Shown in pieces: positions 8,542 to 18,077 of a stretch of DNA of 64,000 nucleotides. The notes below the pieces were generated by a model that saw only the letters and a program-made list of their open reading frames with translations, was not told the DNA's origin and did no database searches. Made by a program: the position numbers and the translations under genes. Position 1 is the first letter of the stretch. Each line of letters opens with the position of its first letter. This stretch comes from Gammaproteobacteria bacterium (GTDB taxonomy: Bacteria > Pseudomonadota > Gammaproteobacteria > GCA-001735895). The stretch spans positions 123,596-187,595 of the forward strand of contig JAOTYD010000004.1 in the NCBI GenBank assembly GCA_029862005.1, in the 5' to 3' direction.

Positions 8542-9366
8542 TCAGACGCCGACAGCGAGGTTTAGTTCGATCCAGGCAGGCGCATGATCTGAAGGTTTTT
8601 CCATGCCCCGGATATCGTAGTCTATCCCGGCATCAACCACAGACGATTTAAGTTGTTCCGAAACCAGCAAATGATCGATGCGCAGACCACGTTTTGGCTC
8701 TCGCTCGAATCCTCGACTGCGATAATCGAACCAGCTGAAAAGATCATCGGTTTGCGCATGACACAAGCGAAAGCCATCATGTAAGCCAAGTGACTCGAGG
8801 CGCTGGAACCACTCGCGTTCCTCGGGCAGAAAACTGGTTTTACCTGTCTTCAGCCAGCGTTTGGCATTATCTTCGCCAATACCGATATCGCTATCCTGCG
8901 GCGCTATATTGTAGTCGCCCATCAGGATCAACGGGGTCCGCATCATATCGTAGGCACCCAGAAAATCAGTCAGGTCCCGATAATAGCGTTGCTTTGCCGG
9001 AAACTTGACCGGGTGATCGCGGCTCTCGCCCTGCGGAAAATAGCCATTGAAAACCATCAGCGGATCCCCGTTCATTTCGAATTCGCCACCGATAAATCGT
9101 TTTTGCGCATCCTCCGGATCTCCCGGGAATCCATAGCAGGCATTACTACAGGGAAGGCGCGACATCAACGCGACCCCATAGTGGGTTTTCTGCCCGGCAT
9201 ATATAACCTGGTAGCCCATCCCGGTGATCGCATCCAATGGAAATTCCTGATCCTGCACCTTGGTTTCCTGCAAACCAATAAATTCCGGAGCATGTTTGTC
9301 GATCACGCTCTGCAGTTGATGCAGGCGCTGGCGCAGGCTGTTAACGTTAAACGAGACTATCTTCAT
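8542..9366 (-). CDS. xthA: exodeoxyribonuclease III
   Basis: This enzyme of about 274 residues belongs to the endonuclease/exonuclease/phosphatase family and would cut DNA at abasic sites and trim 3' ends in base excision repair. Key residues are visible: LQETK (metal-binding Glu), [16 protein letters not shown] (Asp and Asn), and the catalytic SDHAP near the end. I set the start at MKIVSFN (ATG at 9366), since the family begins there; an earlier in-frame codon at 9384 adds six residues. The start lies within the 3' end of the yihY-like gene, so the two are probably coupled. It is closer to E. coli XthA than to ExoA by motif spacing. Confidence 0.92.
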   Translation of the reverse strand: MKIVSFNVNSLRQRLHQLQSVIDKHAPEFIGLQETKVQDQEFPLDAITGMGYQVIYAGQKTHYGVALMSRLPCSNACYGFPGDPEDAQKRFIGGEFEMNGDPLMVFNGYFPQGESRDHPVKFPAKQRYYRDLTDFLGAYDMMRTPLILMGDYNIAPQDSDIGIGEDNAKRWLKTGKTSFLPEEREWFQRLESLGLHDGFRLCHAQTDDLFSWFDYRSRGFEREPKRGLRIDHLLVSEQLKSSVVDAGIDYDIRGMEKPSDHAPAWIELNLAVGV

Positions 9367-10684
9367 GCCGGGATTCATCCTCAAAACTTTGTATAAACTG
9401 AGCCAGCGACTCCTCTCCCATGTGCGATTCGAGCGCCTGTTCGAGCCCTCTCAGGTAGTTTGAAACCTCTGCATCGCTTTGGCAGATATCGTTGTGGCCA
9501 TTATCTTCAGCTTTACGTGCACTTTGCAGAATATCGACAAGCTTGATTTGCCGCAACGAGGAACCCGGCAGATATAACGGTGGATCCTGTGCTGACCGCT
9601 GAACCAGACCATCGTGTTGCAAGGCATCCAGCATTCGCTTGAGCGCCGCTACCGGCACTCGCTGGTTACTGGCAAGATTTTCAAGACTGGGGACTAGTGC
9701 GGATCGCTGATCATGCGCGCGGGCTATGTTTACCATCGCCTGCAGCGCCAATTGTTCACGTAAACGGCCACTCAGATGGAAATCGATCCGTTTTTGCTGC
9801 AGCTGTTCAGAGTTCTGATGGTAAAACGAGATACTGGCTCCGATCAGTAAAATGATCCAGCTCAGGTAAAGCCAGATCATAAACATAAGCAGGATAGCGA
9901 AGCCGGAATAAATCGCAGTGTAACTGGTAGAGCCGCCGACAAATGAAGCAAAAAGAATACCGGTGGTTTGCCATAGGGCTCCGGCGATTACAGCACCGTA
10001 GAGTGCTGAGCCGAATTTTACGCGGGTATTCGGCACCAGCAGGTAAACAAAGGTAAACGCGGCGATGGCCAGTACGTAGGGCAGCAGTTTTCCAAACAGC
10101 CGCAGCAGCTCATTCATATAGGGTAGCGTGTTCAGAAATTCAACAATCTGGTTGCTGCTGAGCGAAGCGGTGATACCGACCGCCGAAAATATCAGAACCG
10201 GGCCTACCATGATGACACTGAGGTAGTCACTGAAACGCTGAACCAGATTGCGACCCTGCTGCAACCGCCAGGTGTAGTTAAACGCCGATTCGATTTTTTG
10301 AATCAGGGAGATAGACGTATAGATCAGCAATCCTACGCCCACCGCGCCGAGCACGCCGATTTTCATATTGTCAACAAAGCCGACGATTCGGGCGCTGATC
10401 TCAATGCTCTGCTCGCCGAGTGGCGCCAGCAGGCTCACCAGTGTCGGCTCCAGCTGGTCGTGGACCCCGAATCCTTTCAGTACCGAGATACTGACGGCAA
10501 GCAGGGGCACCATGGCTAACAGCGTGGTGTAGACCAGGCTCATCGCGCGCAGCGTAATCATGCCATCCTTCAGGTCGCGCCCGACCATCGTCAGTATTTG
10601 CAGTAAATGTCGCCATGGCGAGCGAACCCTGCTGGCGTCGCAGGCGTTATAGCTCCAGATATACTGGTTTAGCTGTTCGAGCAT
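9347..10684 (-). CDS. yihY: YihY/BrkB-family inner membrane protein
   Basis: This 445-residue protein has six hydrophobic segments between about residues 45 and 290 and a soluble C-terminal domain. The family (YihY, formerly called ribonuclease BN in error) is an inner-membrane family of unclear function. Typical parts are LRAMSLVYTTLLAMVPLLAV near 48-67 and IWLYLSWIILLIGASISFY closing the membrane domain. The tail from about 310 to 400 looks like a winged helix (VPVAALKRMLDALQHDGLV). Its stop overlaps xthA downstream and a DUF924 gene lies 10 bases upstream, so the three may form an operon. No nuclease motif is present. Confidence 0.86.
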   Translation of the reverse strand: MLEQLNQYIWSYNACDASRVRSPWRHLLQILTMVGRDLKDGMITLRAMSLVYTTLLAMVPLLAVSISVLKGFGVHDQLEPTLVSLLAPLGEQSIEISARIVGFVDNMKIGVLGAVGVGLLIYTSISLIQKIESAFNYTWRLQQGRNLVQRFSDYLSVIMVGPVLIFSAVGITASLSSNQIVEFLNTLPYMNELLRLFGKLLPYVLAIAAFTFVYLLVPNTRVKFGSALYGAVIAGALWQTTGILFASFVGGSTSYTAIYSGFAILLMFMIWLYLSWIILLIGASISFYHQNSEQLQQKRIDFHLSGRLREQLALQAMVNIARAHDQRSALVPSLENLASNQRVPVAALKRMLDALQHDGLVQRSAQDPPLYLPGSSLRQIKLVDILQSARKAEDNGHNDICQSDAEVSNYLRGLEQALESHMGEESLAQFIQSFEDESRHEDSLV

Positions 10685-10693
10685 CAGACCAGC

Positions 10694-11233
10694 CTAGCCC
10701 GTAAAGGCCTCTTTTGATTTCAGGTACTCGATTTCGGCCCCGGTGCTGTCCCTGCCGAGGGCAGCGTTGCGGTGCGGGAAACGTCCATATTTTTCGATGA
10801 TCGCATGGTGATGACGCGCAAAGCGAAGGTTCGATTCGAGCCCGGGCTGATCAAACAGCCGCAGTGCCAACACCTGGTCGTCGAGGACTTCGCTATGCAT
10901 ATACGGCATATACAGGAATGACTGTTGTTCCGCTGACAGTGTCTTGTCAAAACCCCGCTCGATAGCGCTCGCGGCGACTTCGCGTGACCTGGCTTCACCG
11001 GAAAAGCTTTGCGCCGTGCCGCGGAACATGTTCAGTGGAAACTGGTCCAGAACGATCACCAGCGCCAGGCAACCCTGCGCGGTTTGCATCCAGTGATCAA
11101 GCTCACCGCGGCTTGCCCGTTCCCAGGTATCCTGGTAACGCGCGGTCAACTCCCGATCAAATTCTGGCGTCGACTTGAACCAGAGTTTTCGCGTTTCGTC
11201 TGAAAACCAGAAATCGATTACTTGTTGTGGCAT
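10694..11233 (-). CDS. DUF924 family protein
   Basis: This protein of about 179 residues matches DUF924, an all-helical TPR-like family with no confirmed activity. Signature stretches are VIDFWFSDETRKLWF at the N terminus, the LALVIVLDQFPLNMFRGTA segment in the middle, and RFARHHHAIIEKYGRFPHRN, with clustered histidines, near the end. I take ATG at 11233 as the start because GAGGA lies five bases before it; a TTG at 11251 would add six residues. The yihY-like gene begins 10 bases downstream, and tmcA ends 25 bases upstream of it on the same strand. Confidence 0.85.
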   Translation of the reverse strand: MPQQVIDFWFSDETRKLWFKSTPEFDRELTARYQDTWERASRGELDHWMQTAQGCLALVIVLDQFPLNMFRGTAQSFSGEARSREVAASAIERGFDKTLSAEQQSFLYMPYMHSEVLDDQVLALRLFDQPGLESNLRFARHHHAIIEKYGRFPHRNAALGRDSTGAEIEYLKSKEAFTG

Positions 11234-11257
11234 CAAATCCTCGCTCGGCAAGCCATG

Positions 11258-13306
11258 TTAGCAGTCTTTTAACAGGGCATCGACCAGCCCTCGCAGTCGC
11301 TGTTGCAAAGACTTACGCCCTTCTGCGCCTGACTCTCGTTCCAGCAGCTCCCAGTTGCGGTTCTGGATCGCTTTTTCAACGAGCAAACTATCTGATTGCC
11401 CCGCTGAACGCGCTAGTTCTTGCATGACCCACTTTTGCAGGCTCGCGAAACACAGTTCAAATCCCTTGTTGCCCCGGGCGAAGGCTTCGACTTCGAGTTG
11501 TTCCAGCGCGCTGATCGAAGTCTGAAACCCGGAAAAACGCAACAGCGATACGACCTGGTCGGCATCCAGTGTTTGCAGAAACTGGGTCATCCAGGTCGGC
11601 AGCTGCCGCTCTATACGTTGCTGCAACAACTCGATTTCGGCAACGATTTGCGGCGCGATCGATCGCAGCACTACGATCGATTGATCTCCGCTGGATTTAC
11701 CCCGGGCGTAGCTGACATGGACCAGCGAAAATCCGGCTTGCTGCCAGAAACCTGTCGTTTCCGGGTCGAGTGCAAAACTGGCACCGAGATAATCCATCGA
11801 ATTCTGCCGGCCATACTGCAGTGATTCATCCAGAAGCCGCGTCCCGATACCCAGACGCCGATGTGTTTCCGCCACCGCGATGCGTTGCACGCGTACCCCA
11901 CGGTAGCTGGCGAAATCCTTCAAACCCGCCTGGACCGTCAACATCTGCGCCAGCAGATGACCCCGCGGTCGGCGTCGTCCGAGAAAAACCTCCCGACACA
12001 AATCCGCGTCGAGGCCACCCTCGATATTTAACAACACGGCGCCGACAACGACGTCCCCCTGGCGCGCAACCAAGACTACCAGGTCAGGATTCTCCATCAA
12101 CATGCGTAAATCTGAAGGCCGTGTGCGGTAGTGTGCCATATTCAACAATCCGTAAACCTGCCGCAGCGTCGACCAATCAGCTGGATTCCCCGGATCTTCC
12201 AGCAGTCCCAACTCACAGGCGCTCGCATCCGCAACCGGGACAGACTGTTTGAACGAACCTGGCTTCAACATCAAGATGCGATTGAGCCAGGCTTCCAGTT
12301 GATCGTCCTGGCACCAGCGCACCGGTTTTTCGAGGCTAAGTTGCATCAGCTTCTGTGAGTCCAGTGCCCTAACGAAACGCAGCATAAAACCCTGCCCGGT
12401 CCCCTCGTATCCACCACTGGTGGTTGCCATTACCAGTCTCGGGTAGAGCCTGGCCAGCTGGCGTAACATCGGCAGCGGGATCATCGCTGCCTCGTCGATC
12501 ACCAGCAGGTCGGCTCCGAGGCCAACCTGCATGAGCCGATCGGGTGCCCTGAACTCGGCATCCGGCACCAGCTGAAGCAACTGCGCGCAAGTCTGTTTCG
12601 AGTTTGCCGTTACCAGTACCCGGCAAGCTGGCTGCAAGCGCTCGACCAGAAGCCCCAGGCAGGTACTTTTGCCGCGACCGCGCTCGGCACTGATCAGCAC
12701 AATACCGCTCTGGCCTCCCGCAATCCATTGCTCGATGCGCCGCAGGCAATCAACTTGACCGGCAGTTTTTCCATGCTCGATTGGTGTTTGCCGCAATGCC
12801 GCCAGGACCGGGAATGAAGTGCTCGCAGCAAAGTCAAACTCGGGCGTCACCAGGATTCCTATATCTTCATCCTGTTGCAGCAAGCCAAAAAAATAGTCGG
12901 CAAAACGGGCCTGCAGCGACCGGGTCTCACCCTGCCAGCAGGCATAGCGGTCAGAACTCAGGTCCCAGTCCTTGACCGGCGGGGACAGCAACAGTAAAAC
13001 GCCGCCCGCACGCACCAGCCCGGCGACAATACATAAAACGTCGGGATTAAAGCCGTTAAACAGATCCAGAGCCACGAGCCGGGCTTCACTGCCGAGACAG
13101 GCATCGGCCTTGCCGAATGGAATCGCGGTCGCCGTAATTTTACGATCGGACACCAGCAGCAACGACTCATCCAGCATAATCAACTGCTGCAATTGCTCGT
13201 CACACCAGGATTCTGATCCCTGCAGTGCAACCAGCTGACGCTGCCGGCTGAGCTGCAGGTGATCTAGCAAGGAGGTCATCCATCGGTTTATATCGTTTGC
13301 CGGCAT
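11258..13306 (-). CDS. tmcA: tRNA(Met) cytidine acetyltransferase
   Basis: TmcA (682 residues) acetylates the wobble cytidine of elongator tRNA-Met using acetyl-CoA and ATP or GTP. The order of domains fits: an N-terminal domain to about 175, an ATPase domain with Walker A SAERGRGKS near 207-215 and Walker B LLVIDEAAM, then a GNAT domain with RIAVAETHRRLGIGTRLL for acetyl-CoA, then a C-terminal tRNA-binding region. E. coli TmcA is 671 residues, so the length agrees. Codon 1 is probably ATG at 13306, one codon inside a TTG. It is transcribed away from the DUF1244 gene, with a shared 50-base promoter region between them. Confidence 0.93.
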   Translation of the reverse strand: MPANDINRWMTSLLDHLQLSRQRQLVALQGSESWCDEQLQQLIMLDESLLLVSDRKITATAIPFGKADACLGSEARLVALDLFNGFNPDVLCIVAGLVRAGGVLLLLSPPVKDWDLSSDRYACWQGETRSLQARFADYFFGLLQQDEDIGILVTPEFDFAASTSFPVLAALRQTPIEHGKTAGQVDCLRRIEQWIAGGQSGIVLISAERGRGKSTCLGLLVERLQPACRVLVTANSKQTCAQLLQLVPDAEFRAPDRLMQVGLGADLLVIDEAAMIPLPMLRQLARLYPRLVMATTSGGYEGTGQGFMLRFVRALDSQKLMQLSLEKPVRWCQDDQLEAWLNRILMLKPGSFKQSVPVADASACELGLLEDPGNPADWSTLRQVYGLLNMAHYRTRPSDLRMLMENPDLVVLVARQGDVVVGAVLLNIEGGLDADLCREVFLGRRRPRGHLLAQMLTVQAGLKDFASYRGVRVQRIAVAETHRRLGIGTRLLDESLQYGRQNSMDYLGASFALDPETTGFWQQAGFSLVHVSYARGKSSGDQSIVVLRSIAPQIVAEIELLQQRIERQLPTWMTQFLQTLDADQVVSLLRFSGFQTSISALEQLEVEAFARGNKGFELCFASLQKWVMQELARSAGQSDSLLVEKAIQNRNWELLERESGAEGRKSLQQRLRGLVDALLKDC

Positions 13307-13356
13307 CAAGATTTTTGTGTTAAAAAAAGCGTCTCATTATAGGTGAGTAACAAATC

Positions 13357-13671
13357 ATGACAAAAGATCAGCAAACCGAGGCTGAAGCAGCCGCATTCCG
13401 TTCCCTGGTAGCCCATCTGCAACAGCGCAGCGACGTGCAAAACATCGATCTGATGAACCTCGCCGGCTTTTGTCGTAACTGCCTGTCCAAGTGGTACTCC
13501 GCGGCCGCCAAACAAATCGAGCCCGACTTTGACTACGCGAGCGCCCAGAAATACGTCTACGGTATGAGTATCGAAGACTGGAAGCGCGACTACCAGACCG
13601 GTGCGAGTGATGAACAAATGCGGCGCTTCCAAGAGACCAGCCCGTTACACGCAAAAATTAGCGGATACTAG
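13357..13671 (+). CDS. DUF1244 family protein
   Basis: This 104-residue cytoplasmic protein matches DUF1244, a small family common in proteobacteria and of unknown function. The clearest part is LAGFCRNCLSKWYSAAA at about 35-51, with a CxxC pair that could bind metal, followed by YGMSIEDWKRDYQ. AGGTGA lies about ten bases before the ATG and supports this start. It stands alone between divergent tmcA and convergent fadD. No partner is evident. Confidence 0.85.
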   Translation: MTKDQQTEAEAAAFRSLVAHLQQRSDVQNIDLMNLAGFCRNCLSKWYSAAAKQIEPDFDYASAQKYVYGMSIEDWKRDYQTGASDEQMRRFQETSPLHAKISGY

Positions 13672-13721
13672 GCACCGGACGAATTGCTTACACAGGGATT
13701 GCAATCCCCCGCGGACGCAGA

Positions 13722-15383
13722 TTACCGCAGTTCGCGTCGCAGTATTTTTCCGACGTTGGTTTTCGGTAGTTCGTCCCTGAATTCTATTATTTTAGGCACC
13801 TTGTATCCGGTTAGATTCTCGCGGCAATGCGCAATGACCGATGCCTCGTCGAGCGCTGGATCCTTTTTAACAATTACCGCCTTGACTACCTCGCCGCTAT
13901 CCTTGTCGGGTTGACCGATAACACCCACCTCGAGCACACCATCATGAGCAGCGATTACAGCTTCGATTTCGTTCGGGTAAACATTGAAAGCGGACACAAG
14001 AATCATATCCTTGAGGCGATCGACAATGCGGAAGAATCCCTGTTCATCCATTGTTGCGACGTCGCCGGTCTTTAACCAGCCATCACTGGAGATCACGTTG
14101 TCGGTTTCCTCAGGTCGCTGCCAGTAACCCTGCATAACCTGTGGACCACGCACGCACAGTTCCCCGGCCTCTCCCTGGGGCAGAATATTTCCATCGTCAT
14201 CCTGCACTGAAACTTCGGTAGAGGGCACCGGTAATCCGATGCTGCCATTGTATTCCATCAGGGTTAACGGATTTATGCATACCGCTGGCGAGGTTTCGGT
14301 CAATCCATAGGCCTCTAGTAACGGGGCGCCCGTCAGTTTCTTCCAGCGTTCGGCTACCGGTTGCTGTACTGCCATACCACCACCGAGCGTAAGTTTTAAA
14401 TTTGAAAAATCAATGGCTTCGAATCCGGGCGTATTCATGAGGCCGTTGAACAGCGTATTCACGCCGGTGATTGCGGTAAATCTGAGGCCCGCTAGTTCCT
14501 TGACAAAGCCCGGCATGTCGCGCGGATTGGTTATCAGGTAATTGAGCGCACCGACTTTCATAAAGGTCAGGCAGTTAGCGGTTAGCGAGAATATGTGATA
14601 CAGCGGAAGCGCGGTAATAATGACTTCCTGCCCTTCCTCGACCGTATCTGCCAGCCAAGCCGAGGCCTGCTGCATGTTTGCAATCATATTGCCATGCGAG
14701 AGCATGGCACCCTTGGCCACCCCGGTGGTGCCGCCGGTATACTGCAGAAATGCAAGATCATCATGATTGCAGGCTACCGCCTTGTGCGGCTGGACTGACC
14801 CGCGCTGCAGTGCCTGCTTGAAGGTCACGCGTTGCGGCAGCGAAAATGGGGGTACCATTTTTTTCACGTACCTGACTACCAGGTTCACGATCAGTGATTT
14901 CGGGAAATGCAGCATATCGCCAAGCTGGGTGGTAATAACATGCTGAATCGGTGTTTCGTTGATGACTTCTTCCAGCGTGTGGCAAAAGTTTTCCATTACG
15001 ATAATGGCCCTGGCGCCGGAATCCAATAACTGGTGCTCGAGTTCTCGCGGTGTGTACAGGGGATTCGTGTTAACGACGGTGTACCCGGCCCGCAACGTCG
15101 CGAATATTGCGATCGGGTTCTGCAGCACGTTGGGCATCATGATCGCTACCCGATCGCCCTTTTCCAGGCCGGGCAGACTCTGCAAGTAACTCGCGAGCTG
15201 GTCGGTATACCGATCCATCTCTTTGTAGGTCAGGGTCGTTCCAAGATTGGAAAAGCAGGGCTTGTCGCCGAATTGTTTGATCGCCTGTTCAAACACGTCG
15301 GTAACCGACGCATAGGCATTGATATCAATTTCTTCCGGAACCCCGGGAGGATAACTTTTTAACCAGACTTTCTCCACTTGCAC
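13722..15383 (-). CDS. fadD: long-chain fatty acid--CoA ligase
   Basis: This 553-residue acyl-CoA synthetase activates fatty acids with ATP and CoA on the inner membrane face, the entry step of beta-oxidation. The P-loop YTGGTTGVAKGAMLSH, the adenylate motif YGLTETSP, and the FACS region with SDGWLKTGD and DRLKDMI are all present, and the C-terminal lysine is in NVGKILRREL. Length and wording fit E. coli FadD. Translation appears to start at GTG 15383. Next on the same strand is fadE, 74 bases upstream of it, so fadE and fadD may be co-expressed although the gap leaves room for a separate promoter. Confidence 0.93.
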   Translation of the reverse strand: MQVEKVWLKSYPPGVPEEIDINAYASVTDVFEQAIKQFGDKPCFSNLGTTLTYKEMDRYTDQLASYLQSLPGLEKGDRVAIMMPNVLQNPIAIFATLRAGYTVVNTNPLYTPRELEHQLLDSGARAIIVMENFCHTLEEVINETPIQHVITTQLGDMLHFPKSLIVNLVVRYVKKMVPPFSLPQRVTFKQALQRGSVQPHKAVACNHDDLAFLQYTGGTTGVAKGAMLSHGNMIANMQQASAWLADTVEEGQEVIITALPLYHIFSLTANCLTFMKVGALNYLITNPRDMPGFVKELAGLRFTAITGVNTLFNGLMNTPGFEAIDFSNLKLTLGGGMAVQQPVAERWKKLTGAPLLEAYGLTETSPAVCINPLTLMEYNGSIGLPVPSTEVSVQDDDGNILPQGEAGELCVRGPQVMQGYWQRPEETDNVISSDGWLKTGDVATMDEQGFFRIVDRLKDMILVSAFNVYPNEIEAVIAAHDGVLEVGVIGQPDKDSGEVVKAVIVKKDPALDEASVIAHCRENLTGYKVPKIIEFRDELPKTNVGKILRRELR

Positions 15384-15457
15384 ACCCCCAAACTGGCAAC
15401 GGTATTGTTTTATTGTGGCGGGTACGGATTCTTGGTCAATCCCCTGGTCCGCTGTTA

Positions 15458-17983
15458 CTAAGCTGCAGGTTTCTTTTTTACAGTCTTTTTCGTAGCTTTT
15501 TTCTTCGGTGCACTGGTCGTGCGTTTTTTCGGGGCCGCCTTTTTAGTTGCAGCCATTTTATTTCTCATCTCGTCAGACGTAAAGTCATCAACCGCGACCA
15601 CCTTAGCCGTCGCTGCTCTCGCTTGCAGCAGTATATCAGCTTCTTCGTCCGTAACCTGTTGCGATTTTTTCAACCGGTTCACCCATTGCTGGTAATCTTC
15701 AAGCCCATGCTGCTCCACCTCGTCGTGGCGCAAGCGTCGTTCTATGGGTTCGGCTTTTATGACTTTGTGCAGCGCATCCTCCAGACAACCCGTCAGGTCG
15801 TCAGGATCATCGGTACTGTATATACCATCGGTTAATCGATCGCGTGCCTCTCCCGGCCGGATAAGCAGCGCCGCGACGCGGTGACTGAGCGAGTCATTGG
15901 GCTGGCGCAAATTGAGCCCCAGCGGAAATATGCTATGACGCACCAGCACGCCCAGCCACTTGATCGGAAAATTACGCAAAATCTCGTCGAGTGCCATTTG
16001 CACCTGGTACAGACAGTACTTGGTCGACCATTCGACCAGTGGTAAGTCACTTCGCGGTTGACCATCGGCATCAAATTTTTTCAACACGGCCGAGGCGTAA
16101 AACATGTAGCCCAGTGAATCGGCAAATCGACCGGACAGCATTTCCTTGCGTTTGAATGAGCCGCCCAGGACCATCAGCACGAGGTCGGAGCAGACGGCAA
16201 AGGCAGCACTCATCTGCCCCAGTCGTTGGTAGTAGTCACCGATACGGCCCGGGTAAGGTGCCGGTGCAAGACGGCTACCGCTGATACCGTACACGAAAGC
16301 GCGGCAGTAATTGGTCAAAAAATATTCGGCGTGACCGCGTAGCGCCTTGTCGAAAGATTCCTCGGCAGCAGACTCATCATCCGACATCGCGGCTTTCATT
16401 TCCGCTATCAGAAAAGGATGGCAGCGAATCGCGCCCTGTCCGAAGATGATCATGCTGCGGGTCAGTATGTTGGCACCCTCCACGGTGATACCAACCGGAA
16501 TAGACTGGTAGGCACGGGCGAGATAGTTGGAAGGCCCGATGCAGATACCGCGGCCACCGTGAATATCCATGGCATCATTGACGACCTGGCGCATATGTTC
16601 GGTATTGTAGTATTTCAGTATCGCCGTAATAATCGACGGCTTTTCGCCACTGTCCAGTGCGCTCAGGGTCAGCAACCGCCCAGCTTCCATCATGTACGTC
16701 ATGCCGCCGATTCGGGCCAGGGCTTCTTCGACACCTTCGAATTTTCCGATCGACGTGTTGAACTGCTTGCGTACGTGAGCATATGCACCCGTCGTGCGCG
16801 CGCTCGCCTTGCCGGCCGCGACACCGACGGCCGGTAATGAAATACCGCGTCCCACCGACAAAGACTCAACCAGCATACGCCAGCCGTTACCAATATTCTG
16901 TTGTCCGCCAATGAGGTATTCCATCGGAATGAAAACATCTCTGCCGCTATTGGGCCCGTTCTGAAAAGCGACGTTCAGCGGGAAATGTCGCTTGCCGATC
17001 GTGATCCCGGGAGTGTCCGACGGAATCAATGCGCAGGTGATGCCCAGTTCTTCCTGGTCGCCCAGCAGGCCGTCCGGATCGAAGGCCTTGAACGCGAGAC
17101 CAAGCACAGTTGCCACCGGGCCAAGCGTGATGTAGCGCTTGTCCCAGTTCAAGCGCAGGCCCAGCACCTGCTTACCCTCGTGCTCTCCCTTGCAAACCAC
17201 GCCGTGGTCAGGAATAGCGCCGGCATCGGAACCGGCAAACGGGCCGGTTAATGCAAAGCACGGGATTTCACGTCCATCGGCTAAACGCGGCAGGTAGTAA
17301 TCTCTCTGCTCGTCGGTACCGTAATGCAACAGTAGCTCGGCCGGCCCGAGCGAATTGGGGACCATGACGGTAACGCCCGCGGTAATGCTGCGTGCCGCAA
17401 TTTTCATTACCACGGCCGAGTGTCCATAGGCCGAGAATTCAAGGCCACCGTAGCGTTTGGGAATGATCATGCCGAAAAAACGATGCTGCTTCAGAAATGC
17501 CCAGATCTCGGGTGGTAGATCGAGGCGCTTATGGGTGATATCCCAGTCGTCGATCATCGCGCACAACTGTTCTACCGGACCCTCGACAAACGCCCGCTCT
17601 TCATCGCTGAGCACCGGCAGTTTGTAGTTCTGTAACAGCTTCCAGTCGGGCGCACCCCGAAACAACTCCGCTTCCCACCAGACGCTGCCAGCTTCAATGG
17701 CATCCCGCTCGGTTTCGGACATGGCCGGCAGTACCCTGCGAATGCGTTGCAGCAAGGGGCGACTCAGAAACTGTTGACGAATGTGCGGCAAGCCCAGCAG
17801 CACGGCCGGCACCAGGAATCCAACCCAGAATATCAGTCCCCAGAAGAAGCTGAACCCGCCCGCCAGCGTGAATATCACGAGAAATAGCAGGGTAATAAGG
17901 GCCAGGGTCCGAAATGGAATTTGATGACGGGCGATGGCATAAAATAACGCAAACAGCGCGCCCAGCAGAAGTAGAATATTCAT
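15458..17983 (-). CDS. fadE: acyl-CoA dehydrogenase FadE with lysine/alanine-rich tail
   Basis: FadE (841 residues) performs the first oxidation of beta-oxidation, making trans-2-enoyl-CoA and passing electrons from FAD to the respiratory chain. Two or three hydrophobic helices at 2-65 anchor it to the inner membrane, then come the acyl-CoA dehydrogenase domains, with IPKRYGGLEFSAYGHS, CFALTGPFAGSDAGA and DIHGGRGICIGP clearly readable, and a FadE-specific C-terminal domain. E. coli FadE has 814 residues; the excess is mainly a tail of about 30 residues made of lysine, alanine, proline and threonine, like a histone H1 or AlgP tail. That tail is unusual for the family. fadD follows downstream. 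Confidence 0.93.
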   Translation of the reverse strand: MNILLLLGALFALFYAIARHQIPFRTLALITLLFLVIFTLAGGFSFFWGLIFWVGFLVPAVLLGLPHIRQQFLSRPLLQRIRRVLPAMSETERDAIEAGSVWWEAELFRGAPDWKLLQNYKLPVLSDEERAFVEGPVEQLCAMIDDWDITHKRLDLPPEIWAFLKQHRFFGMIIPKRYGGLEFSAYGHSAVVMKIAARSITAGVTVMVPNSLGPAELLLHYGTDEQRDYYLPRLADGREIPCFALTGPFAGSDAGAIPDHGVVCKGEHEGKQVLGLRLNWDKRYITLGPVATVLGLAFKAFDPDGLLGDQEELGITCALIPSDTPGITIGKRHFPLNVAFQNGPNSGRDVFIPMEYLIGGQQNIGNGWRMLVESLSVGRGISLPAVGVAAGKASARTTGAYAHVRKQFNTSIGKFEGVEEALARIGGMTYMMEAGRLLTLSALDSGEKPSIITAILKYYNTEHMRQVVNDAMDIHGGRGICIGPSNYLARAYQSIPVGITVEGANILTRSMIIFGQGAIRCHPFLIAEMKAAMSDDESAAEESFDKALRGHAEYFLTNYCRAFVYGISGSRLAPAPYPGRIGDYYQRLGQMSAAFAVCSDLVLMVLGGSFKRKEMLSGRFADSLGYMFYASAVLKKFDADGQPRSDLPLVEWSTKYCLYQVQMALDEILRNFPIKWLGVLVRHSIFPLGLNLRQPNDSLSHRVAALLIRPGEARDRLTDGIYSTDDPDDLTGCLEDALHKVIKAEPIERRLRHDEVEQHGLEDYQQWVNRLKKSQQVTDEEADILLQARAATAKVVAVDDFTSDEMRNKMAATKKAAPKKRTTSAPKKKATKKTVKKKPAA

Positions 17984-18077
17984 CTAGGGGAACTCGAATA
18001 TTATCGGATCAGTTAAGCAGTGCTAACAGTATAATAATTTGGCACCGCCAGCAATACAAAGTTTCAAATTGCAACTA

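Noticed and set aside
13694..13708. GGGATTGCAATCCC palindrome after the DUF1244 gene as terminator
   Set aside because: Short loop-less palindrome without T-run; nothing else supports function.
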